The notes below the pieces were generated by a model that saw nothing but the letters and a program-made list of their open reading frames with translations, did not search any database and had not been told where the DNA came from. Position numbers and translations under genes: made by a program. Shown piece by piece: positions 41,710-51,997 of a DNA stretch of 64,000 nucleotides (its first letter is position 1; each line of letters starts with the position of its first letter). This DNA comes from Burkholderiales bacterium (GTDB lineage: Bacteria; Pseudomonadota; Gammaproteobacteria; Burkholderiales; Casimicrobiaceae): positions 609,445 through 673,444 of the forward strand of contig JABTUF010000004.1 of the NCBI GenBank assembly GCA_015075645.1. The letters are read 5' to 3'.

Positions 41710-44430
41710 TCACTTCTTCGTGAAGTCCCCCGCCACGAAGGTCGCGAGGCCGTCGGGCTTCAGGTACTTGCGCAGCGCCGCGTTCGCGGTGTCGACGCTC
41801 ACCGCGCCGATCGCGCGGTCGATGTCCGCCGAGAACTGCCAGGTGCGGCCGAGGTACGCCTGCGACACGAGCGAGGACGCGACCACGCCGTCCTGCGCGC
41901 GCGCGCTGAAGCGTTCCTCGAGCAGCGCGCGCTTCGCGTTGTCGACTTCCTCCGCGGTGAAACCCTTGTCGAGCGCGAGCCGCACCTGATCGGCGATCGC
42001 CGCCTTCACGCGGGCCACGTTCTGCGGCGCGTAGATCGCGTACAGGCCGAGCGTCGAGTTGTCGTCGAGGCGTCCCTCGTCGAGGAACGATCCGACGCCG
42101 TAGGAGAGTCCCATCTGCTGGCGGACGACGGTGAAGAGGCGCGACTCCGGCGCGCCGCCGAGGATGCGCTCGGCGACGAGCATCGAGGCGTAGTCGGGCG
42201 AGCGATCCGACATCGCGATCGTCATGCCGCCGACCAGCACCGCGTTCGCCTTGTCCGGGGTCTCGATCGTCTCGATGACCGGCTTCGTCGCCTGGAAGGG
42301 ATCGGGGACGCGCGCGTAGGGCTGCGGGCTTCGCCACGAGCCGAAGAGCTGCGCGGCGAGCGCCTTCGCCTCCGCCGGATCGAAATCGCCGACGATGGCG
42401 AGTTCGGCGTTCGACGCACCGTAGAACTTCGCGTGGAACGCCTTCGCGTCGTCGAGCTTCGCCGCCTCGAGGCGCGCGATCTGCTCGTCGAAGGTCGGCG
42501 TCTCGCGCACGTCGCCGGGCGGGAACGGCTTCACGTGCCGGTTGAACGCGCGCCCGGCGATCGCCTGCGGGTCGGAGCGCGACTTCTCGATCGACGCGAG
42601 CGACGCGCGTACCAGCTTGTCGTATTCGCCCGCGTCGAAGGCGGGCGTTCGCAACGCCTCGGCCACGAGCTTCAGCGTGGCGCCGAGGTTGCCGCGGACC
42701 GTTTCGCCCGAGGCGGAGGCCGAGGTCGCGCCGCCGCCGAAGGCGACTTTCGACTTGAGCGCATCGAGCGCGTCGTCGAACGCCTGGCGCGGATGCGCCG
42801 TGGTCCCCAGCGCGAGCATCGAACCCGCGAGCGAGGCCGCGGTCGACGTGCCCTCGAGCGACGCTTCGTCGCCGAAGCGCATCCGCAGCGAGAAGCGCAC
42901 GACTTCGCCGCGCGTCTTCTTCGGCAGCAGCGCGAGCGTCATGCCGTTGTCGAGCCTGACGCGTTCGGTGCGTGCCTCGAGGTTGGCGGGCGTGGGGTCG
43001 AACGCCTCGCCCGCGGCCACCGGGGCGTCGCCCTTGTAGCCCGCGACCATCGCGCCGACGTCGATCGACGCGGTGGCGGGCGCGCGGTCGGGCTTCGCGT
43101 CGGGGACGAAGGTGCCGAGCGTCATGTTCGACGGCTTGATCCACTCGGCGGCGACCCGCGTGACGTCGGCGGGCGTGAGCTTGCGCCAGCGGTCCCGGTG
43201 CAGGAAGAACGTGCGCCAGTCGCCGAGCGCGATCCACTCGGAGAGGTCGCGGCCGAACGCCTGCGGGTTGTTGATCGTCTCGTCGAACGCCTTCAGGTAC
43301 TTGGTGCGGACGCGGTCGAGCTCGGCCTGCGTGATCGGGCGATCCTTGACGCCGAAGAGCGTCGCGAGCATCGCCTCGCGGGCCGGATCCACGCTCTCGC
43401 CCACGGCCACCTGGGCGAAGAAGATCGCCGGGCCCGGGTCGTAGGTGGCGAAGCTCCAGTTCTGCACGGAAGTGGCCTTGCGCGTCTCGACCAGCGCCTG
43501 GTAGAGGCGGCCCGCGGGCTCGGTCGTCATGATCTCGCCCAGCGCCTCCATCGCCGCGTAGTCGGGATGCGCGCCCTGCATCACGCGGAACAGCGCGCCG
43601 ACGTACTGCGCGCTGCCGACCCGCCGCACGGTGACCGTGTGGCCGCCGTCGCTGGTCGGCTCCGAGGTGTACAGGCGCGGGAGCGCGCGCGTGGGCTTCG
43701 GGATGCCCCCGAACTCCTTCGCGATCGCGGCGAGCGTCGAGGCGGGGTCGAACTTGCCCGCGACGATCAGCACCGCGTTGTCCGGCTGGTAGTAGGTGCG
43801 GTAGAACGCGCGCAGCCGCTCGATGTCGACGTTCTCGATGTCGGAACGCGCACCGATCGTCGACTTGCCGTAGTTGTGCCAGTCGTAGGCCGCCGCCTGC
43901 ATCTTCTGCCACAGCACGAGCAGCGGGTTGTTCTCGCCGCTCTCGAACTCGTTGCGCACGACGGTCATCTCGGTGTCGAGCGACGACTTGCGGATCAGCG
44001 CGCCGGACATGCGCTCGGCCTCGGCCTTGAGCGCGAACGCGAGGCTCTCCTCGTTCGCCGGGAACGATTCGAAGTAGTTGGTGCGGTCGAAGAACGTGGT
44101 GCCGTTGAACTCGATGCCGCGCTTGCCGAACTCCTTCCAGATGTTGTCGATCGACGTCGTGCCGAGGAAGGTCAGGTGCTCGAGCAGGTGCGCCATGCCG
44201 GTCTCGCCGTAGTTCTCGTGGCGCGAGCCGACCTTGTAGGTGACGTTGACGGTGGTGACGGGTTTGCTGGCGTCGGGGAACAGCAGCACCTCGAGGCCGT
44301 TGTCGAGCTTGTACTGGGTGACGCCCTCGACCGTGACGCCTTGCGTGACGCCCGGCGGGAGCTGGGCGAACGAGAGCGCGGGCGCGAACGCGACGACGAA
44401 CGCAAGGCGGGCGAGGAGCGAACGGAGCAT
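41710..44430 (-). CDS. M16-family (pitrilysin-type) zinc metallopeptidase
   Basis: 906 residues with a signal peptide cleaved after LSFA near residue 22. The inverted zinc motif HxxEH is His81-Leu-Leu-Glu84-His85 (GMAHLLEHLTFLGT), with the third ligand in VVRNEFESGENNP. The protein holds two tandem M16 domain pairs. The second half lacks HxxEH and has the Arg/Tyr-type substrate site (YGVGSFLDEGRLDDNS). A periplasmic peptidase; its substrates are unknown. Convergent with the ABC genes. Confidence 0.93.
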   Translation of the reverse strand: MLRSLLARLAFVVAFAPALSFAQLPPGVTQGVTVEGVTQYKLDNGLEVLLFPDASKPVTTVNVTYKVGSRHENYGETGMAHLLEHLTFLGTTSIDNIWKEFGKRGIEFNGTTFFDRTNYFESFPANEESLAFALKAEAERMSGALIRKSSLDTEMTVVRNEFESGENNPLLVLWQKMQAAAYDWHNYGKSTIGARSDIENVDIERLRAFYRTYYQPDNAVLIVAGKFDPASTLAAIAKEFGGIPKPTRALPRLYTSEPTSDGGHTVTVRRVGSAQYVGALFRVMQGAHPDYAAMEALGEIMTTEPAGRLYQALVETRKATSVQNWSFATYDPGPAIFFAQVAVGESVDPAREAMLATLFGVKDRPITQAELDRVRTKYLKAFDETINNPQAFGRDLSEWIALGDWRTFFLHRDRWRKLTPADVTRVAAEWIKPSNMTLGTFVPDAKPDRAPATASIDVGAMVAGYKGDAPVAAGEAFDPTPANLEARTERVRLDNGMTLALLPKKTRGEVVRFSLRMRFGDEASLEGTSTAASLAGSMLALGTTAHPRQAFDDALDALKSKVAFGGGATSASASGETVRGNLGATLKLVAEALRTPAFDAGEYDKLVRASLASIEKSRSDPQAIAGRAFNRHVKPFPPGDVRETPTFDEQIARLEAAKLDDAKAFHAKFYGASNAELAIVGDFDPAEAKALAAQLFGSWRSPQPYARVPDPFQATKPVIETIETPDKANAVLVGGMTIAMSDRSPDYASMLVAERILGGAPESRLFTVVRQQMGLSYGVGSFLDEGRLDDNSTLGLYAIYAPQNVARVKAAIADQVRLALDKGFTAEEVDNAKRALLEERFSARAQDGVVASSLVSQAYLGRTWQFSADIDRAIGAVSVDTANAALRKYLKPDGLATFVAGDFTKK

Positions 44431-44617
44431 GGCGGGCGGATCCGGTGAGGGGGCGGCAGTATAGACCGGGCCGGCGCGCGAAACGTTCGCCCGACCGACA
44501 GGATGCCGCCGGCGGCAACCGAACGCCCCCAGGCCGCCCCGGAGCGTCGGGTCGGCCGTGACGGTGCGGCTTCGGCAGCGGGCTCACGGCCATTGCCCGG
44601 GGCGCCGGGCCAGGACC

Positions 44618-45193
44618 CTAGCGCGCCGAGAGCCAGCGCCGGCGGCGCCGGCGGCGGGTCAGGACGACGATCACGCCTCCGATCAGCGCGAGTGCGACGA
44701 AGGCCGCCAGTTCGACGTGGCGCGCCCGCTCGAGGACGAGCGTGAAGGCGCTGCCGAAGACGTAGCCTGCAAAGGCGACGGCGACGGCCCAGACGATCGC
44801 GCCGGCGGCGTTGGCCGCCGCGAATCGCGCCCTCGGGAACCGCGCCGCGCCGATCGACACCGCGCCGGCGATGCGCATGCCGACGAGGAAGCGGACACCG
44901 AACGCGGCCCAGGCGCCGTAGCGGTCGAGGAAGCGCTGCGCGTACGGTCGCGCGGCGGCGACGCGCGGGAAGCGGCGGAAGAACGCGTCGCCCCAACGCC
45001 GTCCGATCGCGTAGAGCGCCTGGTCGCCGGCGAATCCGGCGACGGCCGCGACGCCGATCACCGTAGGCAGCGACAGGTAGCCGAGATGGGCGGCGAAGCC
45101 GGCCAGCACGAGCACCGTTTCCCCTTCGACGACACAGCCGAGGAACACGGCGAGATAGCCGTAGTGCTCGATGAACGCCTGCAGGATGTCCAC
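44618..45193 (-). CDS. DedA-family membrane protein
   Basis: 191 residues, four or five membrane helices, with VVEGETVLVLAGFAAHLGYL, GDQALYAIGRRWGDAFFRRF and FLDRYGAWAAFGVRFLVGMR-IAGAVSIGAARFPRARF. The Arg-rich amphipathic helix and the EGE/GRR motifs fit DedA (undecaprenyl- or aminophospholipid flippase superfamily). The product ends in a basic tail. Confidence 0.92.
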   Translation of the reverse strand: MDILQAFIEHYGYLAVFLGCVVEGETVLVLAGFAAHLGYLSLPTVIGVAAVAGFAGDQALYAIGRRWGDAFFRRFPRVAAARPYAQRFLDRYGAWAAFGVRFLVGMRIAGAVSIGAARFPRARFAAANAAGAIVWAVAVAFAGYVFGSAFTLVLERARHVELAAFVALALIGGVIVVLTRRRRRRRWLSAR

Positions 45194-45241
45194 GCAGCGC
45201 GGCCGGGCAGGGACGACGCGGGGTTCGCGCCCTCGAGGTCG

Positions 45242-46540
45242 CTATCCGACCCGGGCCTTGTCGGGCAACTTGCGCGGGAGCGCGAGAATGGCGAGCGTCG
45301 AGCAGAGCGCGATGCCGGCGAGGAGCGCGAGCAGGAAGCCGAAGCCGTTCGCCTTCACGACCGGGCCCAGCAGCCACACGGCGAGTGCGCTGATGCCGAA
45401 CGCGATCGCGAGGCGCATGCCCGCGACCCGCGAGCGCATCCGGTCGTCGACGTAGCGCACGATCAGCGCGTCGGTGAACGGGATCGCCCCGAACACGAAC
45501 ACCATGAACGCGATCGCGAGGACGTAGAGCGCCCAGCCTTCGGCGCGCACCGCGAGCGCGAACAGCGGGATCTGGGCCGCGACGATCGCGAGGAACAGCG
45601 GCTTCAGCGGCACGCGGTCGATCAGCCGGCCGACGACGACCTGCGCGACCGAGCCGATGGCGTAGACCAGCGCGAGCAGCATGCCGAGCGTCGCCGGATC
45701 GCGGGTGACGGCGGCGAGCCGCTCGCGCAGCAGTTCTCCGTTCCCGTTGGTCGTGAAGTTGAACACGAGCGAGCCGAAGGTCGAGGTGAGCGTCAGCACG
45801 ATGAACACGCGCGCGAGCACCGCGGCGGGCAGGTCGACCTGCCGCGGCGCGCGCTTCGACGGCGGGGCGCTCTCCCGTGGCGCCATGCGCGCGAACGCCA
45901 CGCCGCAGGCGATCGACACGAGTCCCGGAACGACGAACGCGCTGCGCCAGCCGAAGTACTTGACGAGGAAGCCGGTCGAGAGCGCCGCGGCCGCGATGCC
46001 GAGGTTGCCGGCGAGACCGTTCACGCCGATGACGCGGCCGGGCCGCTCCGCGCTCTGGACCAGCATCGGGATGCCGACCGGGTGATAGATCGCGGCGAAC
46101 GCGCCGACGAGCGTCAGCGCGACGGCGAGCTGCCACGGCGAACGTGTGAGCGCAACGAGGATCGACGACGCGCCGAGGCCGAAGAAGAACACCAGCATCA
46201 TCGCGCGCCGGCCCCAGTGGTCGCCCAGCCGGCCCGCGGGCAACGAGCCCAGGCCGAACAGCACGAACGCGCCGGTCGCGAACGGCATCAGGTCTTCCCA
46301 GCGCGAGATCCCGAAATCGACCGCGATCGCGCCGACCGCGGTGGCGAACACCAGCAGCATCAGGTGGTCGAGCGCGTGCGCGACGTTGAGCAGCAGCGCG
46401 ACCGCGCCGGTGTGGCTCGCGTGCGCGACGTGGAGCGGCGACGAAGGGGCGGTCGCGCCTGCGGCGGCCGCGGAAACGCTGCCGAGCGGCGCGGCGGGTG
46501 CCGCTGTCGTGTGCGAGGTCGGGGGCGGAGGCGGGGACAT
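45242..46540 (-). CDS. Major facilitator superfamily transporter
   Basis: 432 residues, twelve helices, with motif A GSLPAGRLGDHWGRRAMMLV between helices 2 and 3 and GSVAQVVVGRLIDRVPLKPL between helices 8 and 9. The first 45 residues are Pro/Ala-rich and unlikely to be in the membrane. The substrate is unknown. It diverges from icmF across 257 bp that contain a LiuR-like dyad. Confidence 0.9.
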   Translation of the reverse strand: MSPPPPPTSHTTAAPAAPLGSVSAAAAGATAPSSPLHVAHASHTGAVALLLNVAHALDHLMLLVFATAVGAIAVDFGISRWEDLMPFATGAFVLFGLGSLPAGRLGDHWGRRAMMLVFFFGLGASSILVALTRSPWQLAVALTLVGAFAAIYHPVGIPMLVQSAERPGRVIGVNGLAGNLGIAAAALSTGFLVKYFGWRSAFVVPGLVSIACGVAFARMAPRESAPPSKRAPRQVDLPAAVLARVFIVLTLTSTFGSLVFNFTTNGNGELLRERLAAVTRDPATLGMLLALVYAIGSVAQVVVGRLIDRVPLKPLFLAIVAAQIPLFALAVRAEGWALYVLAIAFMVFVFGAIPFTDALIVRYVDDRMRSRVAGMRLAIAFGISALAVWLLGPVVKANGFGFLLALLAGIALCSTLAILALPRKLPDKARVG

Positions 46541-46652
46541 GGCGTTTCCTGGCGGGCAGCCGCTACTCTACCGCGCGGGCTGCGAACCCCCTGGCGCCGG
46601 GTGCGCGTCGTACCCTGCGGAGGGCGAACCGTGCGCCCGGGGCGCCCTCCGC

Positions 46653-46673
46653 TTGACGTTAACGTAAACGTAA
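46653..46673. promoter_or_regulatory. LiuR-like ACGT-centred dyad upstream of icmF
   Basis: TTGACGTTAACGTAAACGTA (46653-46672, then A) is a near-palindrome of the pattern TTnACGTnAA centred at 46662-46665. It contains a perfect TTGACG -35-like hexamer. From memory it resembles the operator of the MerR-family regulator LiuR, which controls branched-chain amino acid and isovalerate breakdown in proteobacteria. It lies 125 bp before icmF and 113 bp before the divergent MFS gene. Confidence 0.5.
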
Positions 46674-46797
46674 CGCAAAGTCCGCCCTCGCGGCCCCGGG
46701 ACGACCCCCGGCGCCTCGCGCCGGCCCGTCCGGTAAGCTTTCCCCTGTCCCGGCGCGGCGGCCGATCGCCCCGCGCGCAGCGAAGCCGAGGTTGCCG

Positions 46798-49700
46798 ATG
46801 AACGACCTGTCGATCGCCCAGAAGCCGCTCGTCACGAGACCGACGCACAAGGTGCGCTTCGTCACCGCCGCGTCGCTCTTCGACGGCCACGACGCGTCGA
46901 TCAACATCATGCGGCGCATCCTGCAGGCGTCGGGCTGCGAGGTGATCCACCTCGGGCACAACCGCTCGGTCGAGGAGATCGTCGACACCGCGCTGCAGGA
47001 GGACGCGCACGGCATCGCGATCTCCTCCTACCAGGGCGGGCACGTCGAGTACTTCAAGTACATGATCGACCTCTTGCGTGAGCGCGGAGCGGGCCATGTC
47101 AAGGTGTTCGGCGGCGGCGGCGGCGTGATCGTCCCCTCGGAGATCCACGAGCTGCACGAGTACGGCGTCGCGCGCATCTTCTCGCCCGAGGATGGGCAGA
47201 AGCTCGGCCTGCAGGGCATGATCAACGAGATCGTCGCAGCCTGCGACGTCGACCTTGCGAAGGACCTGCCGGCGAGCCTCGATGCGCTCGCCTCGTCCGA
47301 CCGTTTCGAGCGCACGCGCACGCTCGCACGGCTCATTTCGGGACTCGAAGCCGGCGTGGTGCCCGCGAAGACGCGCGACGCGATCCTCGCCGCGGCGGCG
47401 AAGTCGACCGCCCCGGTGCTAGGCGTCACCGGCACCGGCGGCGCGGGCAAGAGCTCGCTCACCGACGAGCTGATCCGCCGGCTGCGGCTCGACCAGGATG
47501 ACCGGCTGCAGGTCGCCGTGATCTCGATCGACCCGTCGCGGCGCAAGTCCGGCGGCGCGCTCCTGGGCGACCGCATCCGGATGAACGCGATCGGGCCCTG
47601 GGGCAAGGGCCCTCGCGTCTACATGCGCAGCCTCGCCACGCGCGACACCGGCAGCGAAGTCAGCGCCGCGCTGCCCGACGTGATCGCCGCGTGCCGCTGC
47701 GCCGGCTTCGACCTGGTGATCGTCGAAACCTCGGGCATCGGCCAGGGCGACGCCGCGATCGTGCCGCTGGTGGACGTGCCGCTGTACGTGATGACGCCCG
47801 AATACGGCGCGGCCAGCCAGCTCGAGAAGATCGACATGCTCGACTTCGCCGAGTTCGTCGCGATCAACAAGTTCGATCGCAAGGGCGCCGCCGATGCGCT
47901 GCGCGATGTGGCCAAGCAGGTGCAGCGCAACCGCCAGGCGTTCAAGCAGCCGCCCGATGCGATGCCGGTGTTCGGCACCATGGCCAGTCGCTTCAACGAC
48001 GACGGCGTGACCGCGCTCTATCAAGCGCTGAAGCCGCGCCTGGCCGCGCTCGGCCTGCCGCTGGCCGAAGGCCGGCTGCCGCCGGTGGCCACGCGGCACA
48101 GCACGCACCAGCACCCGGTGGTGCCGGCGGCGCGCGTACGCTACCTGGCCGACATCGCCGATACCGTGCGCGGCTACAAGCGCCGCGCGCGCGCGCAGGC
48201 GTTGCTGGCGCGCGAGGTGCAGCAGCTGCGCGAGAGCGCGCGCATGCTGCATGAGGCCGACCCGGAACGCAGCGGCGCGAAGAACACCGTGCTCGCACTG
48301 GCCGACGAGCGCGACGCCAAGCTCGACGCCGGCGCCAAGAAGCTGCTCGCGATGTGGCCCGAGACGCTGAAGGCCTACGCCGGCGACGACTACGTGGTGA
48401 AGATCCGCGACAAGGAGATCCGCACGCGGCTGGTGCACACCACACTGTCGGGCAACAAGATCCGCAAGGTGGCGCTGCCGCCGTACGAAGACCACGGCGA
48501 GCTGCTGAAATGGCTGCTGCTCGAGAACGTGCCCGGCAGCTTCCCGTACACCGCCGGCGTGTTCGCGTTCAAGCGCGAGAACGAAGACCCGACGCGAATG
48601 TTCGCCGGCGAAGGCGACGCCTTCCGCACCAACCGGCGCTTCAAGCTGGTCAGCGAAGGCATGCCGGCCAAGCGGCTGTCGACCGCGTTCGACTCGGTCA
48701 CGCTGTATGGCGCCGACCCCGACCCACGCCCCGACATCTACGGCAAGGTGGGCAACTCCGGCGTCAGCATCGCCACGCTCGACGACCTGAAGGTGCTGTA
48801 CTCGGGCTTCGACCTGTGCGCACCCAACACCTCGGTCAGCATGACGATCAACGGCCCCGCGCCGACGATCCTGGCGATGTTCATGAACGCCGCGATCGAC
48901 CAGCAGATGGAGAAGTTCCGCGCCGACAACGGCCGCGAGCCGACCGACACCGAGATCGCCAAGATCCGCGAGTGGACGCTGGCCAACGTGCGCGGCACCG
49001 TGCAGGCCGACATCCTGAAGGAAGACCAGGGCCAGAACACCTGCATCTTCTCCACCGAGTTCAGCCTCAAGGTGATGGGCGACATCGCCGAGTACTTCGT
49101 GCACCACAACGTGCGCAACTTCTACTCGGTGAGCATCAGCGGCTACCACATCGCCGAGGCCGGCGCCAACCCGATCAGCCAGCTCGCGTTCACGCTCAGC
49201 AACGGCTTCACCTTCGTCGAGGCGTACCTCGCGCGCGGCATGCACATCGACGACTTCGCGCCGAACCTGAGCTTCTTCTTCTCCAACGGCATGGACCCGG
49301 AGTACACCGTGCTCGGCCGCGTCGCGCGCCGCATCTGGGCGGTGGCGATGAAGGAGCGCTACGGCGCCAACGAGCGCAGCCAGAAGCTGAAGTACCACTG
49401 CCAGACCAGCGGCCGCAGCCTGCACGCGCAGGAGATCGCTTTCAACGACATCCGCACCACGCTGCAGGCACTGATCGCCACCTACGACAACGCCAACAGC
49501 CTGCACACCAACGCCTACGACGAGGCGATCACCACCCCCACCGAGGAGAGCGTACGCCGCGCGATGGCGATCCAGCTGGTCATCAACCGCGAGTGGGGTC
49601 TGGCGAAGAACGAGAACCCGAACCAGGGCGCGTTCGTCATCGACGAGCTGACCGAGCTGGTGGAGGAGGCGGTGCTCGCCGAGTTCGAGCGCATCGCCGA

Positions 49701-50091
49701 GCGCGGCGGCGTGCTCGGCGCGATGGAAACCGGCTACCAGCGCAGCAAGATCCAGGAGGAGTCGCTGCACTACGAGATGCTCAAGCACACCGGCGAATAC
49801 CCGATCATCGGCGTCAACACCTTCCGCAACCCGGCGGGCGACCCGGTGCCCGAAGCCATCGAGCTGGCGCGCTCGACCGAAGACGAGAAGCAGTCGCAGC
49901 TGAGGCGGCTGCACGAGTTCCACCAGCGCCATGCCGGCGAGGCGCCGGCGATGCTCAAGCGCCTGCAGCAGGCGGTGATCGACAACCGCAACGTCTTCGA
50001 GGTCTTGATGGCCGCCGTACGCTGCTGCTCGCTCGGCCAGATCACCGCGGCGCTGTTCGAAGTGGGTGGCCAGTACCGCAGAAGCATGTGA
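46798..50091 (+). CDS. icmF: Fused isobutyryl-CoA mutase IcmF
   Basis: 1097 residues in one chain: a B12-binding domain (residues ~18-150, with the cobalamin motif [10 protein letters not shown] and later [11 protein letters not shown]), a G-protein chaperone domain of the MeaB type (Walker [10 protein letters not shown] near residue 212; NKFD for guanine) and the substrate-binding mutase TIM barrel (residues ~540-1090). It interconverts isobutyryl-CoA and n-butyryl-CoA with adenosylcobalamin. GAGG lies 8 bases before the ATG at 46798; a TTG at 46792 is a weaker option. Codon usage changes sharply near 47.6 kb, within the G domain, while the frame stays open. Confidence 0.96.
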   Translation: MNDLSIAQKPLVTRPTHKVRFVTAASLFDGHDASINIMRRILQASGCEVIHLGHNRSVEEIVDTALQEDAHGIAISSYQGGHVEYFKYMIDLLRERGAGHVKVFGGGGGVIVPSEIHELHEYGVARIFSPEDGQKLGLQGMINEIVAACDVDLAKDLPASLDALASSDRFERTRTLARLISGLEAGVVPAKTRDAILAAAAKSTAPVLGVTGTGGAGKSSLTDELIRRLRLDQDDRLQVAVISIDPSRRKSGGALLGDRIRMNAIGPWGKGPRVYMRSLATRDTGSEVSAALPDVIAACRCAGFDLVIVETSGIGQGDAAIVPLVDVPLYVMTPEYGAASQLEKIDMLDFAEFVAINKFDRKGAADALRDVAKQVQRNRQAFKQPPDAMPVFGTMASRFNDDGVTALYQALKPRLAALGLPLAEGRLPPVATRHSTHQHPVVPAARVRYLADIADTVRGYKRRARAQALLAREVQQLRESARMLHEADPERSGAKNTVLALADERDAKLDAGAKKLLAMWPETLKAYAGDDYVVKIRDKEIRTRLVHTTLSGNKIRKVALPPYEDHGELLKWLLLENVPGSFPYTAGVFAFKRENEDPTRMFAGEGDAFRTNRRFKLVSEGMPAKRLSTAFDSVTLYGADPDPRPDIYGKVGNSGVSIATLDDLKVLYSGFDLCAPNTSVSMTINGPAPTILAMFMNAAIDQQMEKFRADNGREPTDTEIAKIREWTLANVRGTVQADILKEDQGQNTCIFSTEFSLKVMGDIAEYFVHHNVRNFYSVSISGYHIAEAGANPISQLAFTLSNGFTFVEAYLARGMHIDDFAPNLSFFFSNGMDPEYTVLGRVARRIWAVAMKERYGANERSQKLKYHCQTSGRSLHAQEIAFNDIRTTLQALIATYDNANSLHTNAYDEAITTPTEESVRRAMAIQLVINREWGLAKNENPNQGAFVIDELTELVEEAVLAEFERIAERGGVLGAMETGYQRSKIQEESLHYEMLKHTGEYPIIGVNTFRNPAGDPVPEAIELARSTEDEKQSQLRRLHEFHQRHAGEAPAMLKRLQQAVIDNRNVFEVLMAAVRCCSLGQITAALFEVGGQYRRSM
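47560..47700. other. Composition and codon-usage junction inside icmF
   Basis: In icmF codons before about 47,640, Leu is CTC 15, CTG 10, other 3, and Ser is AGC in 3 of 19. In the next 240 codons Leu is CTG 17, CTC 6, TTG 1, and Ser is AGC in about 6 of the first 8. The left pattern holds for genes back to 1 (rodA start: CTC 13, CTG 5) and the right one to 64,000 (acuI start: CTG 10, CTC 3). Counts are by hand on samples. Confidence 0.7.
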
Positions 50092-50203
50092 TGGCCGAGC
50101 AAGGCGCCCGGCGCACCGGCATCGCCGGCGCCCGCCCGATCGACAACGGCGCCGCCGCTCGCGCGTCCCGCGGGCGACGACGCCTTTCTCCAGGAGAACG
50201 GCG

Positions 50204-51910
50204 ATGAGCACTTCTTCCTCCCACGCCGCCTTCAAGGCGGCTCGCGACTTCCTGCTCGAGCACCGCAGCGACTACGCCCGGGCCTATACCGGCTTCGCGT
50301 GGCCCAGGCTCGACGAATTCAACTGGGCGCTCGACTGGTTCGACGTGATCGCGCGCGGCAACGATGCGCCGGCGCTGTGGATCGTCGAGGAAGACGGGCG
50401 ACAGGAGCGCTGCACCTACGCACAGCTGTCCGAGCGCTCGAGCCGCGTCGCCAACTGGCTGCGCACGCTCGGCGTGCGCCGCGGCGAGCGCATCCTGCTG
50501 ATGCTCGGCAACGAGCGGCCGCTGTGGGAGGCGATGCTCGCGGCGATGAAGCTCGGCGCGGTGGTGGTGCCGGCGACGACGCTGCTCACCGAGGACGACC
50601 TGCGCGACCGCTTCGACCGCGGCCAGGTGAGGCACGTGATCGCCAACGCGGCGCACGCGCCGAAGTTCGCCGCGCTCGGCGGCGGCTTCACGCGCATCGC
50701 GGTGGGGGCGACGGCCGGTACCACGCCGCAGGGCTGGCAGCGCTTCGACGACGCCTACGCGGCCAGCGCCGACTTTTCGGCCGACGCGCCGACTCTGGCG
50801 AGCGACCCGCTGCTGCTGTACTTCACGTCGGGCACCACCAGCAAGCCCAAGCTGGTGCCGCACTCGCACGAGACCTACCCGGCGGGCCACCTGTCGACGA
50901 TGTACTGGATCGGCCTGCAGCCCGGCGACGTGCACCTGAACATCTCGTCGCCCGGCTGGGCCAAGCACGCGTGGAGCTGCTTCTTCGCGCCGTTCAACGC
51001 GCAGGCGTGCGTGTTCATCTACAACTACGCGCGCTTCAACGCCGACGCGCTGCTCGGCGTGCTGCAGCAGCACGGCGTCAGCGTGATGTGCGCACCGCCC
51101 ACCGTGTGGCGCATGCTGATCCAGGCCGACCTCGCGCGCTGGCAGGGCCTGAAGCTGCGCGAGCTGGTCGGTGCCGGCGAGCCGCTGAACCCCGAGGTGA
51201 TCGAGCGCGTGCGCGCCGCCTGGGGCATCACGATCCGCGACGGCTACGGCCAGACCGAGACGAGCTGCCAGATCGGCAACAGCCCGGGCCAGCCGCTGAA
51301 GGAAGGCAGCATGGGCCGGCCGCTGCCCGGCTTCGCGATCGAGCTGATCGACGCCGACGGCCGCCCGGCCGACGAAGGCGAGGTCTGCCTGAAGCTCGAC
51401 CCGCGCCCCACCGGCCTGATGCTGGGCTACGCCGGCGACGCCGAGAAGACCGCCGAGGTGATGCGCGACGGCCGCTACCGCACCGGCGACGTCGCGCAGC
51501 GCGACGCCGACGGCTATATCACCTACGTCGGCCGCGCCGACGACGTGTTCAAGGCGTCCGACTACCGCATCAGCCCGTTCGAGCTCGAATCGGTGCTGAT
51601 CGAGCACCCGGCGGTGGCCGAAGCCGCGGTGGTGCCAAGCCCCGACCCGCTGCGCCTGGCGGTGCCGAAGGCGTTCATCGCGCTGCGCGCCGGCCACACG
51701 GCGAACCAGGAGCTGGCCAAGGACATCCTCGCGTTCTGCCGCGACAAGCTGGCGCCGTACAAGCGCATCCGCCGCATCGAGTTCGCCGAACTGCCCAAGA
51801 CCATCTCCGGCAAGATCCGCCGCGCCGAGCTGCGCAAGGCCGAGGCGGCGCAGCGCGCCGAGGGCACGCGCGTGGCCGGCGAGTTTTTCGAGGACGACTG
51901 GAAAGACTGA
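50204..51910 (+). CDS. AMP-binding acyl-CoA synthetase
   Basis: 568 residues of the ANL superfamily. P-loop-like motif LLYFTSGTTSKPKLVPHSH, A5 motif DGYGQTETSCQIGN, A7 YRTGDVAQRDADGYI, hinge GRADDVFKASDYRISPFELE and the catalytic Lys in PKTISGKIRR. It activates a fatty or short-chain acid to its CoA ester; AcsA-like medium-chain ligases are closest in style. AGGAGA precedes the ATG. It lies 112 bp after icmF and may feed acyl-CoA to it. Confidence 0.92.
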   Translation: MSTSSSHAAFKAARDFLLEHRSDYARAYTGFAWPRLDEFNWALDWFDVIARGNDAPALWIVEEDGRQERCTYAQLSERSSRVANWLRTLGVRRGERILLMLGNERPLWEAMLAAMKLGAVVVPATTLLTEDDLRDRFDRGQVRHVIANAAHAPKFAALGGGFTRIAVGATAGTTPQGWQRFDDAYAASADFSADAPTLASDPLLLYFTSGTTSKPKLVPHSHETYPAGHLSTMYWIGLQPGDVHLNISSPGWAKHAWSCFFAPFNAQACVFIYNYARFNADALLGVLQQHGVSVMCAPPTVWRMLIQADLARWQGLKLRELVGAGEPLNPEVIERVRAAWGITIRDGYGQTETSCQIGNSPGQPLKEGSMGRPLPGFAIELIDADGRPADEGEVCLKLDPRPTGLMLGYAGDAEKTAEVMRDGRYRTGDVAQRDADGYITYVGRADDVFKASDYRISPFELESVLIEHPAVAEAAVVPSPDPLRLAVPKAFIALRAGHTANQELAKDILAFCRDKLAPYKRIRRIEFAELPKTISGKIRRAELRKAEAAQRAEGTRVAGEFFEDDWKD

Positions 51911-51997
51911 GCACGGCGACCGAAAGTCGCCGCGGCGTGCAGCGTTGCACGTCTGTGCGGGGTGGCGCGCGCCGCACGCCGATTCGATAATCGCCGC

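Noticed and set aside
46541..46797. Possible cobalamin riboswitch before icmF
   Set aside because: The 257-bp gap has no B12-box-like sequence that I can see and is too short for a full element together with the LiuR-like site.
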